From Asticcacaulis sp. (GTDB lineage: Bacteria > Pseudomonadota > Alphaproteobacteria > Caulobacterales > Caulobacteraceae), in assembly GCA_024707255.1 (NCBI GenBank), contig JANQAC010000001.1, forward strand, positions 1,302,001-1,366,000: a DNA stretch of 64,000 nt, read 5' to 3'. The translations under genes and the position numbers were made by a program. The notes under the pieces are model-generated. The model ran no database searches. It was not told the origin of the DNA and was given only the letters and a program-made list of their open reading frames with translations. Positions 1 to 7,484 of the stretch are shown here, piece by piece (position 1 is the stretch's first letter; every line of letters begins with the position of its first letter).

Positions 1-521
1 TCATCGTCGCGCGAACCACCGAAGAACATGGCGAAATTGGCCAGTGACGAGATGGCGCCGGCCAGCGTGGCCGTAATCGTCATGGTCAGGGTGTCGCGGT
101 TTTTCACATGCGCCAGTTCGTGGGCCATGACGCCGCGGATTTCCTCACGCTCCAGCATCCTGAGCAGGCCAGTCGTGGCGGCCACCGCCGCGTGCTGCGG
201 ATCGCGGCCGGTGGCGAAGGCGTTCGGCTGGTCGCTATCCATGATATAGACCGCCGGCATCGGCAGGCCGGCACGGCGGCTCAATTGCTCAATATCGGCA
301 TAGTAGTCGCGCAGCAGGGCATTGGGCGCATTGGCGTCGATCCGTTGCGCGCCATACATGCGCAGCACCATCTTGTCGGAATTATAATAGCTGAAGACGT
401 TCATCGCCACGGCCAGGCCAAGCGCGATCAACATGCCCGTCGGCCCCGCCAGTGCAAAACCGATCACGCCGAACAGCGCGGTCAGGCCAGCCAGAAGCAG
501 CCAGGTCTTTAACGGGTTCAT
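1..521 (-). CDS. htpX: Protease HtpX (M48 family), C-terminus cut by window edge
   Basis: Membrane-bound zinc metalloprotease involved in turnover of misfolded membrane proteins. The visible 173 residues begin [18 protein letters not shown], with two hydrophobic segments near the N-terminus, then the conserved region [20 protein letters not shown] and the zinc motif HELAH at about residues 133-137, followed by the start of another hydrophobic segment. These are the family hallmarks in the expected order. The ATG at 521 is preceded by a good Shine-Dalgarno sequence (AAGGAGC). The gene runs off the left edge, so the third zinc ligand and C-terminus are not seen. Confidence 0.95.
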   Translation of the reverse strand, partial: MNPLKTWLLLAGLTALFGVIGFALAGPTGMLIALGLAVAMNVFSYYNSDKMVLRMYGAQRIDANAPNALLRDYYADIEQLSRRAGLPMPAVYIMDSDQPNAFATGRDPQHAAVAATTGLLRMLEREEIRGVMAHELAHVKNRDTLTMTITATLAGAISSLANFAMFFGGSRDD

Positions 522-602
522 TTGAATAAGGCTCCTTGAGAAACAACGATTTAGAGCTTAAATATGGAAATCCGCGCCATTTCCCGCAAGACGGTTACGA
601 AA

Positions 603-818
603 ATGTCATCTGAAGTTGAAAAGCCTGCAGATCTGAGCGCCCTTGACGTGCGCAAGATCCTGTCGCCCGCCGCCAAGCGCGCCCTGGCCGAAGCCGCCGA
701 GCGCCGCGCGAAGGAAGAAGCCGAGATTGCCAAGGCCATTGAAGAAGGCGGCCCGACCGGCCCCGAACCCACGCGCTATGGCGACTGGGAGCGTAAAGGG
801 ATTGCGGTGGACTTTTAA
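603..818 (+). CDS. DUF1674 / SDHAF4-like succinate dehydrogenase assembly factor
   Basis: Small soluble protein of 71 residues. Its C-terminus carries the family signature GGPTGPEPTRYGDWERKG followed by a terminal DF. Homologues (SDHAF4 in mitochondria) bind the flavinylated SdhA subunit before complex II assembly; that role here rests on family knowledge. The middle is a charged Ala/Glu/Lys helix. I chose the ATG at 603 because the 13 residues from the earlier in-frame ATG at 564 do not look like family sequence. Neither start has a strong ribosome binding site. It stands alone and converges on pyrF. Confidence 0.85.
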   Translation: MSSEVEKPADLSALDVRKILSPAAKRALAEAAERRAKEEAEIAKAIEEGGPTGPEPTRYGDWERKGIAVDF

Positions 819-820
819 GA

Positions 821-841
821 CAAGGGGTCACAGACCCCTTG
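821..841. terminator. GC-rich dyad between converging genes
   Basis: Perfect 9-bp arms CAAGGGGTC and GACCCCTTG around a 3-nt loop, lying between the converging stops of the SDHAF4-like gene and pyrF. There is no long T-run. It belongs to a family of GGGTC/GACCC dyads repeated at gene ends across the window. A transcription-end role is inferred from position. Confidence 0.5.
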
Positions 842-847
842 ACCCCA

Positions 848-1537
848 TTACACGTTTTGAATGGCTGCTAATATGGCCTGTGTGGCCGCCACCGGATCAG
901 CAGCGCGCGTAATCGGACGGCCGACCACCACATGCGAGGCGCCATTGCGGAAGGCGTCCTCCGGCGTGGCGATTCGCTGCTGGTCATCGACCGAAGCCCC
1001 CACAGGCCGCACACCCGGCGTCACGATCAGGAAATCGGCCGGCACACGCGCACGGATCAGCGCGGCCTCATGCGGCGAGGCCACCACGCCATCCATGCCG
1101 CAGTCTACTGCCTGATCAACGCGACGCAACACCAGATCGGCCAGCGCCACGCCATAGCCCATCTCGTCGAGATCGGCCTGCGTCAACGAAGTCATCACCG
1201 TCACGCCGATCACCTTTGTTTTCGGATGGCGGCCCTTGATCGCTGCCCTCATCACCTGCGGTTCGGCATGGACCGTCAGCAGGTCACAGGCTCCGGATGA
1301 GGCAGCTTTCGCCGCGCCTTCGACCTGCGCGCCGATATCATGCAGCTTCCAGTCCTGGAAAACCGACTTGCCCTCCGCGGCCAGTTCCTCGCAAAGCGCC
1401 AGACCACCCTGCGCCAGAAGCGTCAGGCCGATCTTGTAATAACTGACGTTATCACCAAGCGTAGCCACCAAAGCGCGGGCCGAGGCCAGATCGGGTTCAT
1501 CGAGGGCAACGATCAGGCGGGGATCAGCTTTCAGCAT
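848..1537 (-). CDS. pyrF: Orotidine 5'-phosphate decarboxylase
   Basis: Catalyses the last step of UMP synthesis, OMP to UMP, in the cytosol. The protein starts MLKADPRLIVALDEPD, with the substrate-binding Asp of the first beta strand. The catalytic motif DWKLHDIG (D-x-K-x-x-D) lies at about residues 62-69, and the phosphate-binding segments TPGVRP and VVGRPIT are near the C-terminus. The length of 229 residues is normal for the family. I prefer the ATG at 1537. An in-frame ATG at 1597 would add 20 residues not typical of PyrF and would place the start close against the divergent marC start. Neither start has a strong Shine-Dalgarno sequence. Confidence 0.96.
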   Translation of the reverse strand: MLKADPRLIVALDEPDLASARALVATLGDNVSYYKIGLTLLAQGGLALCEELAAEGKSVFQDWKLHDIGAQVEGAAKAASSGACDLLTVHAEPQVMRAAIKGRHPKTKVIGVTVMTSLTQADLDEMGYGVALADLVLRRVDQAVDCGMDGVVASPHEAALIRARVPADFLIVTPGVRPVGASVDDQQRIATPEDAFRNGASHVVVGRPITRAADPVAATQAILAAIQNV

Positions 1538-1611
1538 GGTTACAATCTCAACAGGCTTGCGGGAAAGGGCGAATTGCTGTGTGGTAAGCAAATTCATCGG
1601 TGGGCAGCCAA

Positions 1612-2343
1612 ATGACTCTTATCGAGTTCTACGTCAACTTCTTCATCACGCTTTTCGCCCTGATCGACCCGATCGGCAATGTGCCCATCTATGCGGCGGC
1701 TACCCAGAGCCAGAGCCCGGCGTCGCGCCGGCTGATCAGTATCTATATCTCGATCTTCACCGCCCTGATCCTGACCCTGTTCTTCTTCGCCGGCCTGAGC
1801 ATATTGAAATTCTTTGGTATTTCTATGGATGCTTTCCGCATCGCCGGCGGGCTGCTGCTCTTCCTGATGGGCCTGGAAATGGCGCGCGGCGACTTTATCG
1901 AGACCTTCACCCGCGCCGATGAGGTGGCGCATGGCGGCGATCCGGCCACCGGCGTCCAGCCGCTCGGTTACCGCGAAAAGGCAAAGAATGCCTTTGAAAA
2001 ACTGGTCGTGCCCTTCGCCTTCCCGCTGATGGTGGGGCCGGGCACAATCTCCACGGCCATCATCCAGGCCGATGTGGCGCAGAAAATGGGTCCGCTGGGC
2101 CTCGTGGCCGGCGTGGCGGCCATCTTCACCACCGGCGTGGCGGTCCTGATTACTCTGCTGTTTTCAAACACGATTTCGCGTGTTTTTGGCCGGGTCGGCA
2201 TGGTGGTCGTCGTGCGCGTGCTGGGCCTGATCCTGTGCGCCCTGTCGGTGCAGATCATCATTTCCTCGGTCAGCGAGATCACGCATAACCTGATCCTGCC
2301 CTCCGCCGCCCATCCATATGAGAACGGCACTCACCACAGGTAA
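1612..2343 (+). CDS. marC: MarC family integral membrane protein (NAAT family)
   Basis: Polytopic inner-membrane protein of 243 residues with about six hydrophobic segments. Family hallmarks are FFITLFALIDPIGNVPIY near the N-terminus, AGGLLLFLMGLEM, and PFAFPLMVGPGTISTAII after the central loop. MarC-family proteins were once linked to antibiotic resistance, but their substrate is not settled. Some are annotated as amino-acid transporters, so no substrate is claimed here. The ATG at 1612 is taken; an in-frame GTG at 1600 adds four residues. The gene is divergent from pyrF. Confidence 0.9.
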   Translation: MTLIEFYVNFFITLFALIDPIGNVPIYAAATQSQSPASRRLISIYISIFTALILTLFFFAGLSILKFFGISMDAFRIAGGLLLFLMGLEMARGDFIETFTRADEVAHGGDPATGVQPLGYREKAKNAFEKLVVPFAFPLMVGPGTISTAIIQADVAQKMGPLGLVAGVAAIFTTGVAVLITLLFSNTISRVFGRVGMVVVVRVLGLILCALSVQIIISSVSEITHNLILPSAAHPYENGTHHR

Positions 2344-2362
2344 GCTAACGCTTTTGTAAATT

Positions 2363-2397
2363 CTTCCCCCTCGCCCCTTTCAAGGGGAGAGGGGAAG
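2363..2397. terminator. Palindrome between converging marC and regA
   Basis: Imperfect inverted repeat with arms CTTCCCC...CCCCTT and AAGGGG...GGGGAAG, about 16 bp each. It lies between the converging stops of marC and the RegA gene and probably acts as a bidirectional transcription end. Its C/G-rich composition resembles the larger palindromic repeats found elsewhere in the window. Confidence 0.5.
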
Positions 2398-2419
2398 AGA
2401 ACCAGCGAAGTCATCTCTG

Positions 2420-2998
2420 TTATTTCGGTGCCCGCTTGGCGAGAATCCGTTGCAGGGTCCGGCGATGCATGTTCAGCCGGCGCGCGGTTTCGGACACATT
2501 CTGCCCGCACAGGGCATAGACGCGCTGGATATGTTCCCAGCGCACGCGATCGGCCGACATCGGGTTTTCCGGCGGCGGCGGGGCATGATCCTCCACCGCC
2601 AGCAGGGCCTTGACCACATCATCGGCATCGGCGGGTTTCGACAGGTAATCGATGGCGCCTGATTTTACCGCCGCCACCGCCGTGGCGATATTGCCGTAGC
2701 CGGTCAGCATGATGGCCCGCGCTTCCGGCCGCTTGCGATGCAGGGCCTCGACCGCCTGAAGACCGTTGCCGTCTTCCAGCCGCATATCCATCACCGCGAA
2801 GGCCGGCGGATTGGCCTCGATCATCTCCATGGCCTGATGCACGCCCTCGGCCACCGCCACAGTGAAGCCGCGCATCTCCAGCGCCCGCGCCAGACGATTG
2901 CGGAACGGCGCATCGTCATCCATCAGCAGCAAGGTCTTGTCGGCCAGGCCGGCAATCGCGGTTTTCAGAACTTCGTGCGGATCGGCGTCCATGAGCAT
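2420..2998 (-). CDS. regA: Redox response regulator, RegA/PrrA/ActR family
   Basis: DNA-binding response regulator of 192 residues. The N-terminal receiver domain has the acidic pocket LLMDDDAPFRNRLARAL, the phospho-acceptor Asp71 in VMDMRLEDGNGL, and the conserved Lys in YLSKPADADD. A Pro-rich linker follows. The C-terminal Fis-type helix-turn-helix NVSETARRLNMHRRTLQRIL, then AKRAP, is nearly invariant in RegA/PrrA/ActR. These proteins control respiration, electron transport and carbon or nitrogen metabolism in response to redox state. It lies 6 nt downstream of the matching sensor kinase and is probably co-transcribed with it. Confidence 0.96.
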   Translation of the reverse strand: MLMDADPHEVLKTAIAGLADKTLLLMDDDAPFRNRLARALEMRGFTVAVAEGVHQAMEMIEANPPAFAVMDMRLEDGNGLQAVEALHRKRPEARAIMLTGYGNIATAVAAVKSGAIDYLSKPADADDVVKALLAVEDHAPPPPENPMSADRVRWEHIQRVYALCGQNVSETARRLNMHRRTLQRILAKRAPK

Positions 2999-3004
2999 AA
3001 CCCT

Positions 3005-4396
3005 TTAAATATCCGGCGACAGGATATCGATTTGATCCCGCTGCCACAAGGCCCGCACATAGGCGCCACCGATCTCGCGGTTACCAAAGGTCACATTGGC
3101 GCCGGTGTGTTCCAGCAGGGTCTTGGCGATGAAAAAGCCCAGCCCCATGCCGGAATGGCTTTGCGCGCCAAGCCTTTTACCGGCTTTTACACCTTCATCG
3201 GCGTCATAACGCGAGGAAATATAAGGCTCACCCAGCCGCGACAATATGTCCGGCGCGAAACCCGGCCCGTCATCTGAAATGGTCAGCGCCACATAGCCGC
3301 GCGTCACCTCGGCACTGATCCGCACCTCGGAACGGGCGAAATCGACGGCGTTTTCGATAAAGGCGGAAAAAGCGTGCAACCATTCCGGCCTGCGCAGGAT
3401 CAGAATGCCGCCATCAGCATCGCCGATGCCGCGCGCCTCGATATCGATATGGATAACCACCCGCGCGCTCTGATAGGGTTCGGCCGCCGTACTCAGGAAG
3501 GTTTTCAGCGGCACCTGGTCATAGACCGCGTCACGCGTTTCCGGCCGGGCCGAAAGCGCCTTCAGGATATCGCGGCAGCGCTGGCTCTGCGAAACCAGAA
3601 GTTCGGCATCCTCATAAAGCGGGTTTTCCGGCTTGAGACCATGCAGCATTTCGCGCGCCACCACCTGGATGGTGCCCAGCGGCGTACCCAGTTCGTGCGC
3701 CGCCGCGGCCGCCAGACCACCGAGCGCCGACAGCCGCGTTTCCTTTTCCAGCACGGCCTGTGTGGCGGCTAAAGCCTGCGCCATGCGGGTTGCTTCCAGC
3801 GCCGCTTGCCGGGCATAGCCGGCGGTGAAGGCGATCCCGACCAGTATGGCCGCCAGGAAGCCCAGCCGGTACATTTGCGGCAATACGAACGCCTCCCCGG
3901 CTTTCCACGGCAGGTCCAGCGACCAGAAAGCCAGGGCAATGGCCGCGGCCATCGACACCGCCACAACCACCAGCCCATGCCGGGTCGGCAGGTTGGCGGC
4001 GGCCACGGTCGGCGGAGCGATCAGCAGCAGGCAGAAGGGGTTGTTCAGCCCGCCGGTGACGCCCAGCAGCAGGCCAAGCTGGACAGCATCGAAGCTCAGT
4101 TGCAGGGTCGCTTCCCAACCCGCCACGCGCGAATTGCGGCGGCCGAGACTGAGGATGACATTCAGCCAGGCGCTGCCCATGATGATACTGAGGCACGACC
4201 ACAGGCGAAGCTGATAATTGAAACCATAGGCGATCAGCAGGATCATGGCGCTCTGGCCCAGAATGGCCAGCCAGCGCAGCATGATCAGAGTACGCAGGCG
4301 CAGGTGATCCTTTTCCCCGCCGCCGCCGATCGGGGCTGCGACATCGGGGCCGTTTAAAAAGGCCGAGATATGGTTTAGGGTCTTGCTGACAAACAT
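3005..4396 (-). CDS. regB: Redox-sensing histidine kinase, RegB/PrrB/ActS family
   Basis: Membrane sensor kinase of 463 residues. About six hydrophobic segments span residues 35-195 and include the family motif GGLNNPF (residues 115-121), which in RegB is implicated in quinone sensing. The H-box AAAAHELGTPLGTI carries the phospho-acceptor His234. Cys275 in SQSQRCRDIL matches the redox-active cysteine of RegB. The ATPase has N, G1 (SDDGPGFA) and G2 (GMGLGFFIAKTLLEHTGA) boxes. It forms an operon with the downstream regulator and is divergent from the SCO1/SenC gene. This regB-senC-regA neighbourhood is characteristic of photosynthetic and respiratory alphaproteobacteria. Confidence 0.96.
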   Translation of the reverse strand: MFVSKTLNHISAFLNGPDVAAPIGGGGEKDHLRLRTLIMLRWLAILGQSAMILLIAYGFNYQLRLWSCLSIIMGSAWLNVILSLGRRNSRVAGWEATLQLSFDAVQLGLLLGVTGGLNNPFCLLLIAPPTVAAANLPTRHGLVVVAVSMAAAIALAFWSLDLPWKAGEAFVLPQMYRLGFLAAILVGIAFTAGYARQAALEATRMAQALAATQAVLEKETRLSALGGLAAAAAHELGTPLGTIQVVAREMLHGLKPENPLYEDAELLVSQSQRCRDILKALSARPETRDAVYDQVPLKTFLSTAAEPYQSARVVIHIDIEARGIGDADGGILILRRPEWLHAFSAFIENAVDFARSEVRISAEVTRGYVALTISDDGPGFAPDILSRLGEPYISSRYDADEGVKAGKRLGAQSHSGMGLGFFIAKTLLEHTGANVTFGNREIGGAYVRALWQRDQIDILSPDI

Positions 4397-4435
4397 AAAA
4401 TTTCTGTTTTAAAGTTTTTGGCCCGAAAGTTCCCG

Positions 4436-5065
4436 ATGACTAAATTCCGCCTGGCGATCATCGCCGCCGCCTTCGCCCTGCTGATCGGCCTGGCCGGTTA
4501 TAACTGGTACAACAGCCTGAAGGGCGGCGCAAATGGCGCAAGGTCGCAGTATGCGTCGCAGGTCGATCCGTCGGTGACGATCGGCGGCCCCTTCACCCTC
4601 ACCAACCAGGATGGCCAGCGCGTCGACCAGTCGATCCTCACCGGCAAGTGGACGGCGGTCTTCTTCGGCTATACCTATTGCCCGGATGTCTGCCCCCTGA
4701 CCCTGCAATCCCTGGCGCGGACCAAAACCGCCTTGGGCAAGGACGCCGACAAGCTCCAGATCGTCTTCATCACCGTCGATCCGGAACGTGATTCGCCGGC
4801 CAATATGAAAGCCTACCTCGCCAGTGGCGGCTTTCCGAAGGGCGTGATCGGCCTGACCGGCAGCTCAGAAGAGATCAAATCGGTCGAAAAAGCCTATCGC
4901 GTGACGGCCAGCAAGAGCGGCGACGGCGATAATTACACCTATAATCACACAGCCGTGATTTTTTTGATGAACCCGAAGGGCCAGTTCGATTCGCCGCTGA
5001 TGAGCGATATTACCCCACAGCAGAGCGCCGAGCAGATCAAAGACTCAATGAAGGCAAACAGTTAA
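4436..5065 (+). CDS. senC: SCO1/SenC/PrrC family copper-binding thioredoxin-fold protein
   Basis: Membrane-anchored periplasmic protein of 209 residues. An N-terminal signal anchor (FRLAIIAAAFALLIGLAG) precedes a thioredoxin fold. The copper ligands are Cys82 and Cys86 in YCPDVCPLTL and His172 in YNHTAVIFLMNPKG. SCO proteins deliver copper to, or reduce, the CuA centre of cytochrome oxidase. PrrC/SenC also feeds into RegB signalling in some species. I prefer the ATG at 4436 because the hydrophobic anchor follows at once; an in-frame TTG lies at 4418. It shares a divergent promoter region of only about 40 bp with regB, suggesting joint regulation. Confidence 0.93.
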   Translation: MTKFRLAIIAAAFALLIGLAGYNWYNSLKGGANGARSQYASQVDPSVTIGGPFTLTNQDGQRVDQSILTGKWTAVFFGYTYCPDVCPLTLQSLARTKTALGKDADKLQIVFITVDPERDSPANMKAYLASGGFPKGVIGLTGSSEEIKSVEKAYRVTASKSGDGDNYTYNHTAVIFLMNPKGQFDSPLMSDITPQQSAEQIKDSMKANS

Positions 5066-5177
5066 CGGACATGGCCGGGAAAGCGCTGTCAGACCTGCGG
5101 GTCCAGGGTGCTCGCACCTTGGTAAACTTATGTTTTCAGGCGTCGTAATGAATTGGCAGGACATGTTTGCTAATGTA

Positions 5178-5197
5178 GGTTACCGCTAACGGTAACC
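5178..5197. promoter_or_regulatory. Inverted repeat resembling a LacI-family operator upstream of phaZ
   Basis: GGTTACCG-CTAA-CGGTAACC, perfect 8-bp arms ending 9 nt before the phaZ ATG. The internal GTTACC-GCTAAC also has the CG-centred form usual for LacI/GalR-family operators. The position would block transcription or initiation. No LacI-type regulator is encoded nearby, so the cognate protein is unknown. Confidence 0.45.
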
Positions 5198-5206
5198 AGA
5201 GTACAC

Positions 5207-6466
5207 ATGACCTCCATGCTCTATTCGCTCCACGAATACGCCTACTATTCCGCCGCCCCGCTGCGGGCCATGGCGCAGATGACGCGCGATTTCTGGGGGT
5301 CGAAACTCAATCCGGCCTCGGATACCGCCATCGGCCGCACGCTCTACGCTTCGGCGGAACTGTTTTCCAACGTCACCAAGCGCTACGGCAAGCCGGAATG
5401 GGGCATCAACAGCGTCAAGATCAACGACATCGATGTCCGCGTCCAGATCATCGAGGACTGGTCAAGCCCGTGGTGCCGGCTACTGCGTTTCCAGCGTGAT
5501 CCGTCCGATCTGCGCCGCGCCAAGCGCAAGACCTCGGCGCCGGCCGTCCTTATCGTGGCGCCGCTGTCCGGTCACTACGCCACGCTTCTGCGCGGCACGG
5601 TGCAGGAATTCCTGCTCGATCACGATGTCTATATCACCGATTGGGTCAATGCCCGCCAGGTGCCGATCCTCGAAGGTCGCTTCGACTTCTATTCCTTCAT
5701 GGATCATATCCGCGACATGCTGACCGTCATCGGCAGCCGCGCCCATGTGGTGGCCGTCTGCCAGCCGGGGCCACCGGTGCTGGCCGCCGCCTGCCTGATG
5801 TCGGAAGACAGGGATGCCTGCCGTCCGGCCTCGATGACCTTCATGGGCTCGCCGATCGACGCCCGCTTCAACCCGACCGTCACCAACGACCTGGCGCAGG
5901 AAAAGCCCTTCACCTGGTTCAAGTCGAACATGATCCATACCGTGCCGCCGCCCTATCCGGGCCTCGGCCGCCGTGTTTATCCGGGCTTTGTCCAGCTCTA
6001 CAGCTTCATGAGCATGAACGAGGCTCGCCATGCCGATGCGCACTGGGACTATTTCCATTCGCTGGTCGATAATGACGGTGACGCCGAAACCAAGCACCTG
6101 GAATTTTACGATGAGTATCTGTCGGTGCTCGACCTGACCGAGGAATTCTACCTCCAGACCATCGACCTGGTGTTCCAGAAGTTCGCCCTGCCCAAGGGGG
6201 ACCTGGTCCATAAGGGCCGCACTGTCGATACGAAAGCCATTACCGATATCGCCCTGATGACCGTGGAAGGTGAGAAGGACGATATTTCCGGCGTCGGCCA
6301 GACCCAGGCGGCGCACGCCATGTGCCCCAATATTCCGGACGACAAGAAGCTCCTGTACGTCCAGAAGGGTGCCGGTCACTACGGCGTCTTCAATGGCCGC
6401 CGCTTCCGCGAAGACATCTATCCGCGCATCCGCGATTTCATCGCCCAAAATGATAAGCTCGCTTAA
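5207..6466 (+). CDS. phaZ: Intracellular polyhydroxyalkanoate depolymerase
   Basis: Enzyme of 419 residues that mobilises stored PHB/PHA granules by hydrolysis or thiolysis. The N-terminus MTSMLYSLHEYAYYSAAPLR and the segment DVYITDWVNARQVP are typical of intracellular PhaZ. The nucleophile region VVAVCQPGPP places Cys185 where alpha/beta hydrolases usually have Ser, as in Ralstonia PhaZ1. A distal KGAGHYGVFNGRRF gives the catalytic His. Length matches the family. It overlaps the next gene by 17 nt, so the two are translationally coupled. A palindrome lies directly upstream of the start. Confidence 0.93.
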   Translation: MTSMLYSLHEYAYYSAAPLRAMAQMTRDFWGSKLNPASDTAIGRTLYASAELFSNVTKRYGKPEWGINSVKINDIDVRVQIIEDWSSPWCRLLRFQRDPSDLRRAKRKTSAPAVLIVAPLSGHYATLLRGTVQEFLLDHDVYITDWVNARQVPILEGRFDFYSFMDHIRDMLTVIGSRAHVVAVCQPGPPVLAAACLMSEDRDACRPASMTFMGSPIDARFNPTVTNDLAQEKPFTWFKSNMIHTVPPPYPGLGRRVYPGFVQLYSFMSMNEARHADAHWDYFHSLVDNDGDAETKHLEFYDEYLSVLDLTEEFYLQTIDLVFQKFALPKGDLVHKGRTVDTKAITDIALMTVEGEKDDISGVGQTQAAHAMCPNIPDDKKLLYVQKGAGHYGVFNGRRFREDIYPRIRDFIAQNDKLA

Positions 6467-7199
6467 GGCGCTGATCCGCCCGACAGCCACCTATGCTGCC
6501 GGCGACCTGCTCGATTGCGGCGAATATAAACTGCGCCTGAAGGTCAATGCCCGCGCCCGGCGGATTTCCCTGCGCATTGATGCCCGGAGCGGCGAAGCCG
6601 TGGTCACCGCGCCGCGTCCGAAACATTTGGCCGACGCCGTCGATTTCGCCCGCAGCCGCCACGACTGGATATTGCAGCACCGCCGCAATCAAGACGCGCC
6701 TCAAGCCTTCGCGCCCGGAATGACGCTTGCCATACGCGGCCATGCCGTCACCCTGGCGGAAAAGGCCGGCGTCATCACGGCCCGTCCCGTTCAGGTCGAG
6801 GACGGTTCATGGCGGCTTGTCACCAGCGGCGATGAAAAACTGTTCGCCCGCCGCGTCGAGCGCTATCTGCGTCAACAGGCTTTAAAAGCCCTCCAGACCG
6901 AAACCGAGCGCTATGCGGCCATGCTGGGCGTTTCCGGCGTCAAGGTGTCTCTGTTCGATGCCCGCGGTCGCTGGGGCTCCTGCACGCCGACGCGCAAGGC
7001 CATTCGCTATAGCTGGCGGGTGATCCTGGCGCCGCCGAAGGTACTGGAATATCTCGTCGCCCATGAATGCGCCCACCTGCGCCACCCCGACCATTCAGAC
7101 CGTTTCTGGAACGAGGTAACGGCTATGTTCGGCGACTACAAGCTGGCACGCAAATGGCTCAAAACCGAAGGCCACACGCTGTTTAAGTACAGCAGTTAA
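6450..7199 (+). CDS. YgjP-like M48-type metallopeptidase domain protein (DUF45/UTP-pyrophosphatase annotation)
   Basis: Cytosolic protein of 249 residues. The N-terminal half has the family feature LKVNARARRISLRID. The C-terminal half has the motif GRWGSCTPTRKAIRYSW and the zinc site HECAHLRHPDHSDRFW (HExxH at about residues 205-209). This is the YgjP/DUF45 family, annotated as M48-type peptidase and in some databases as a UTP hydrolase; its true substrate is not known. The start overlaps the 3' end of phaZ, so it is probably expressed with it. Its link to PHA metabolism is only positional. Confidence 0.85.
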   Translation: MISSLKALIRPTATYAAGDLLDCGEYKLRLKVNARARRISLRIDARSGEAVVTAPRPKHLADAVDFARSRHDWILQHRRNQDAPQAFAPGMTLAIRGHAVTLAEKAGVITARPVQVEDGSWRLVTSGDEKLFARRVERYLRQQALKALQTETERYAAMLGVSGVKVSLFDARGRWGSCTPTRKAIRYSWRVILAPPKVLEYLVAHECAHLRHPDHSDRFWNEVTAMFGDYKLARKWLKTEGHTLFKYSS

Positions 7200-7204
7200 A
7201 CAAG

Positions 7205-7393
7205 CAAGAACCCCCACCACCACGCCTTTCAAGCGTGGTTCCCCTCCCCACCGGAGGTGGGGAGGTATATTAAGGCCGTTCTTCTTGTACCTCCCCGACT
7301 TGTCGGGGTCTGGCGCCAGCGAGAGTATAGCTTTCGCAAGCCATGGGACCGCACGAACCGCGAAAGCGGTGAGATGTGGTGGTGGGGGGTCTT
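7205..7393. repeat. Long palindromic intergenic repeat, family A
   Basis: Between two convergent genes. Outer arms AGAACCCCCACCACCAC and GTGGTGGTGGGGGGTCTT enclose two inner dyads: CCTCCCCACCGGAGGTGGGGAGG, given here only as its ends CCTCCCC and GGGGAGG, and CCCCGACTTGTCGGGG. Related shorter copies occur at 11208-11272 and 46486-46549. Apparently non-coding. Confidence 0.75.
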
Positions 7394-7403
7394 TCCATTG
7401 CGC

Positions 7404-7428
7404 AAAAAACCCCGGCGGGTGACCGGGG
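7404..7428 (-). terminator. Intrinsic terminator downstream of mrcA
   Basis: On the minus strand, CCCCGG and CCGGGG arms with a 7-nt loop are followed by six T residues, about 55 nt past the mrcA stop. This is a typical rho-independent terminator. Confidence 0.8.
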
Positions 7429-7484
7429 CTCTATAGCGATTCAGGGTCCAGGGCTCGGCGCCCCCGGTGCCTCGCACCCTGGCC

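Noticed and set aside
4418..4435. TTG start for senC
   Set aside because: It would place six extra residues before a normal signal anchor that begins right after the ATG at 4436; no Shine-Dalgarno sequence supports it.
7205..7393. CRISPR-like or tandem repeat array
   Set aside because: The repeats are nested palindromes without regular spacers, scattered singly between genes.
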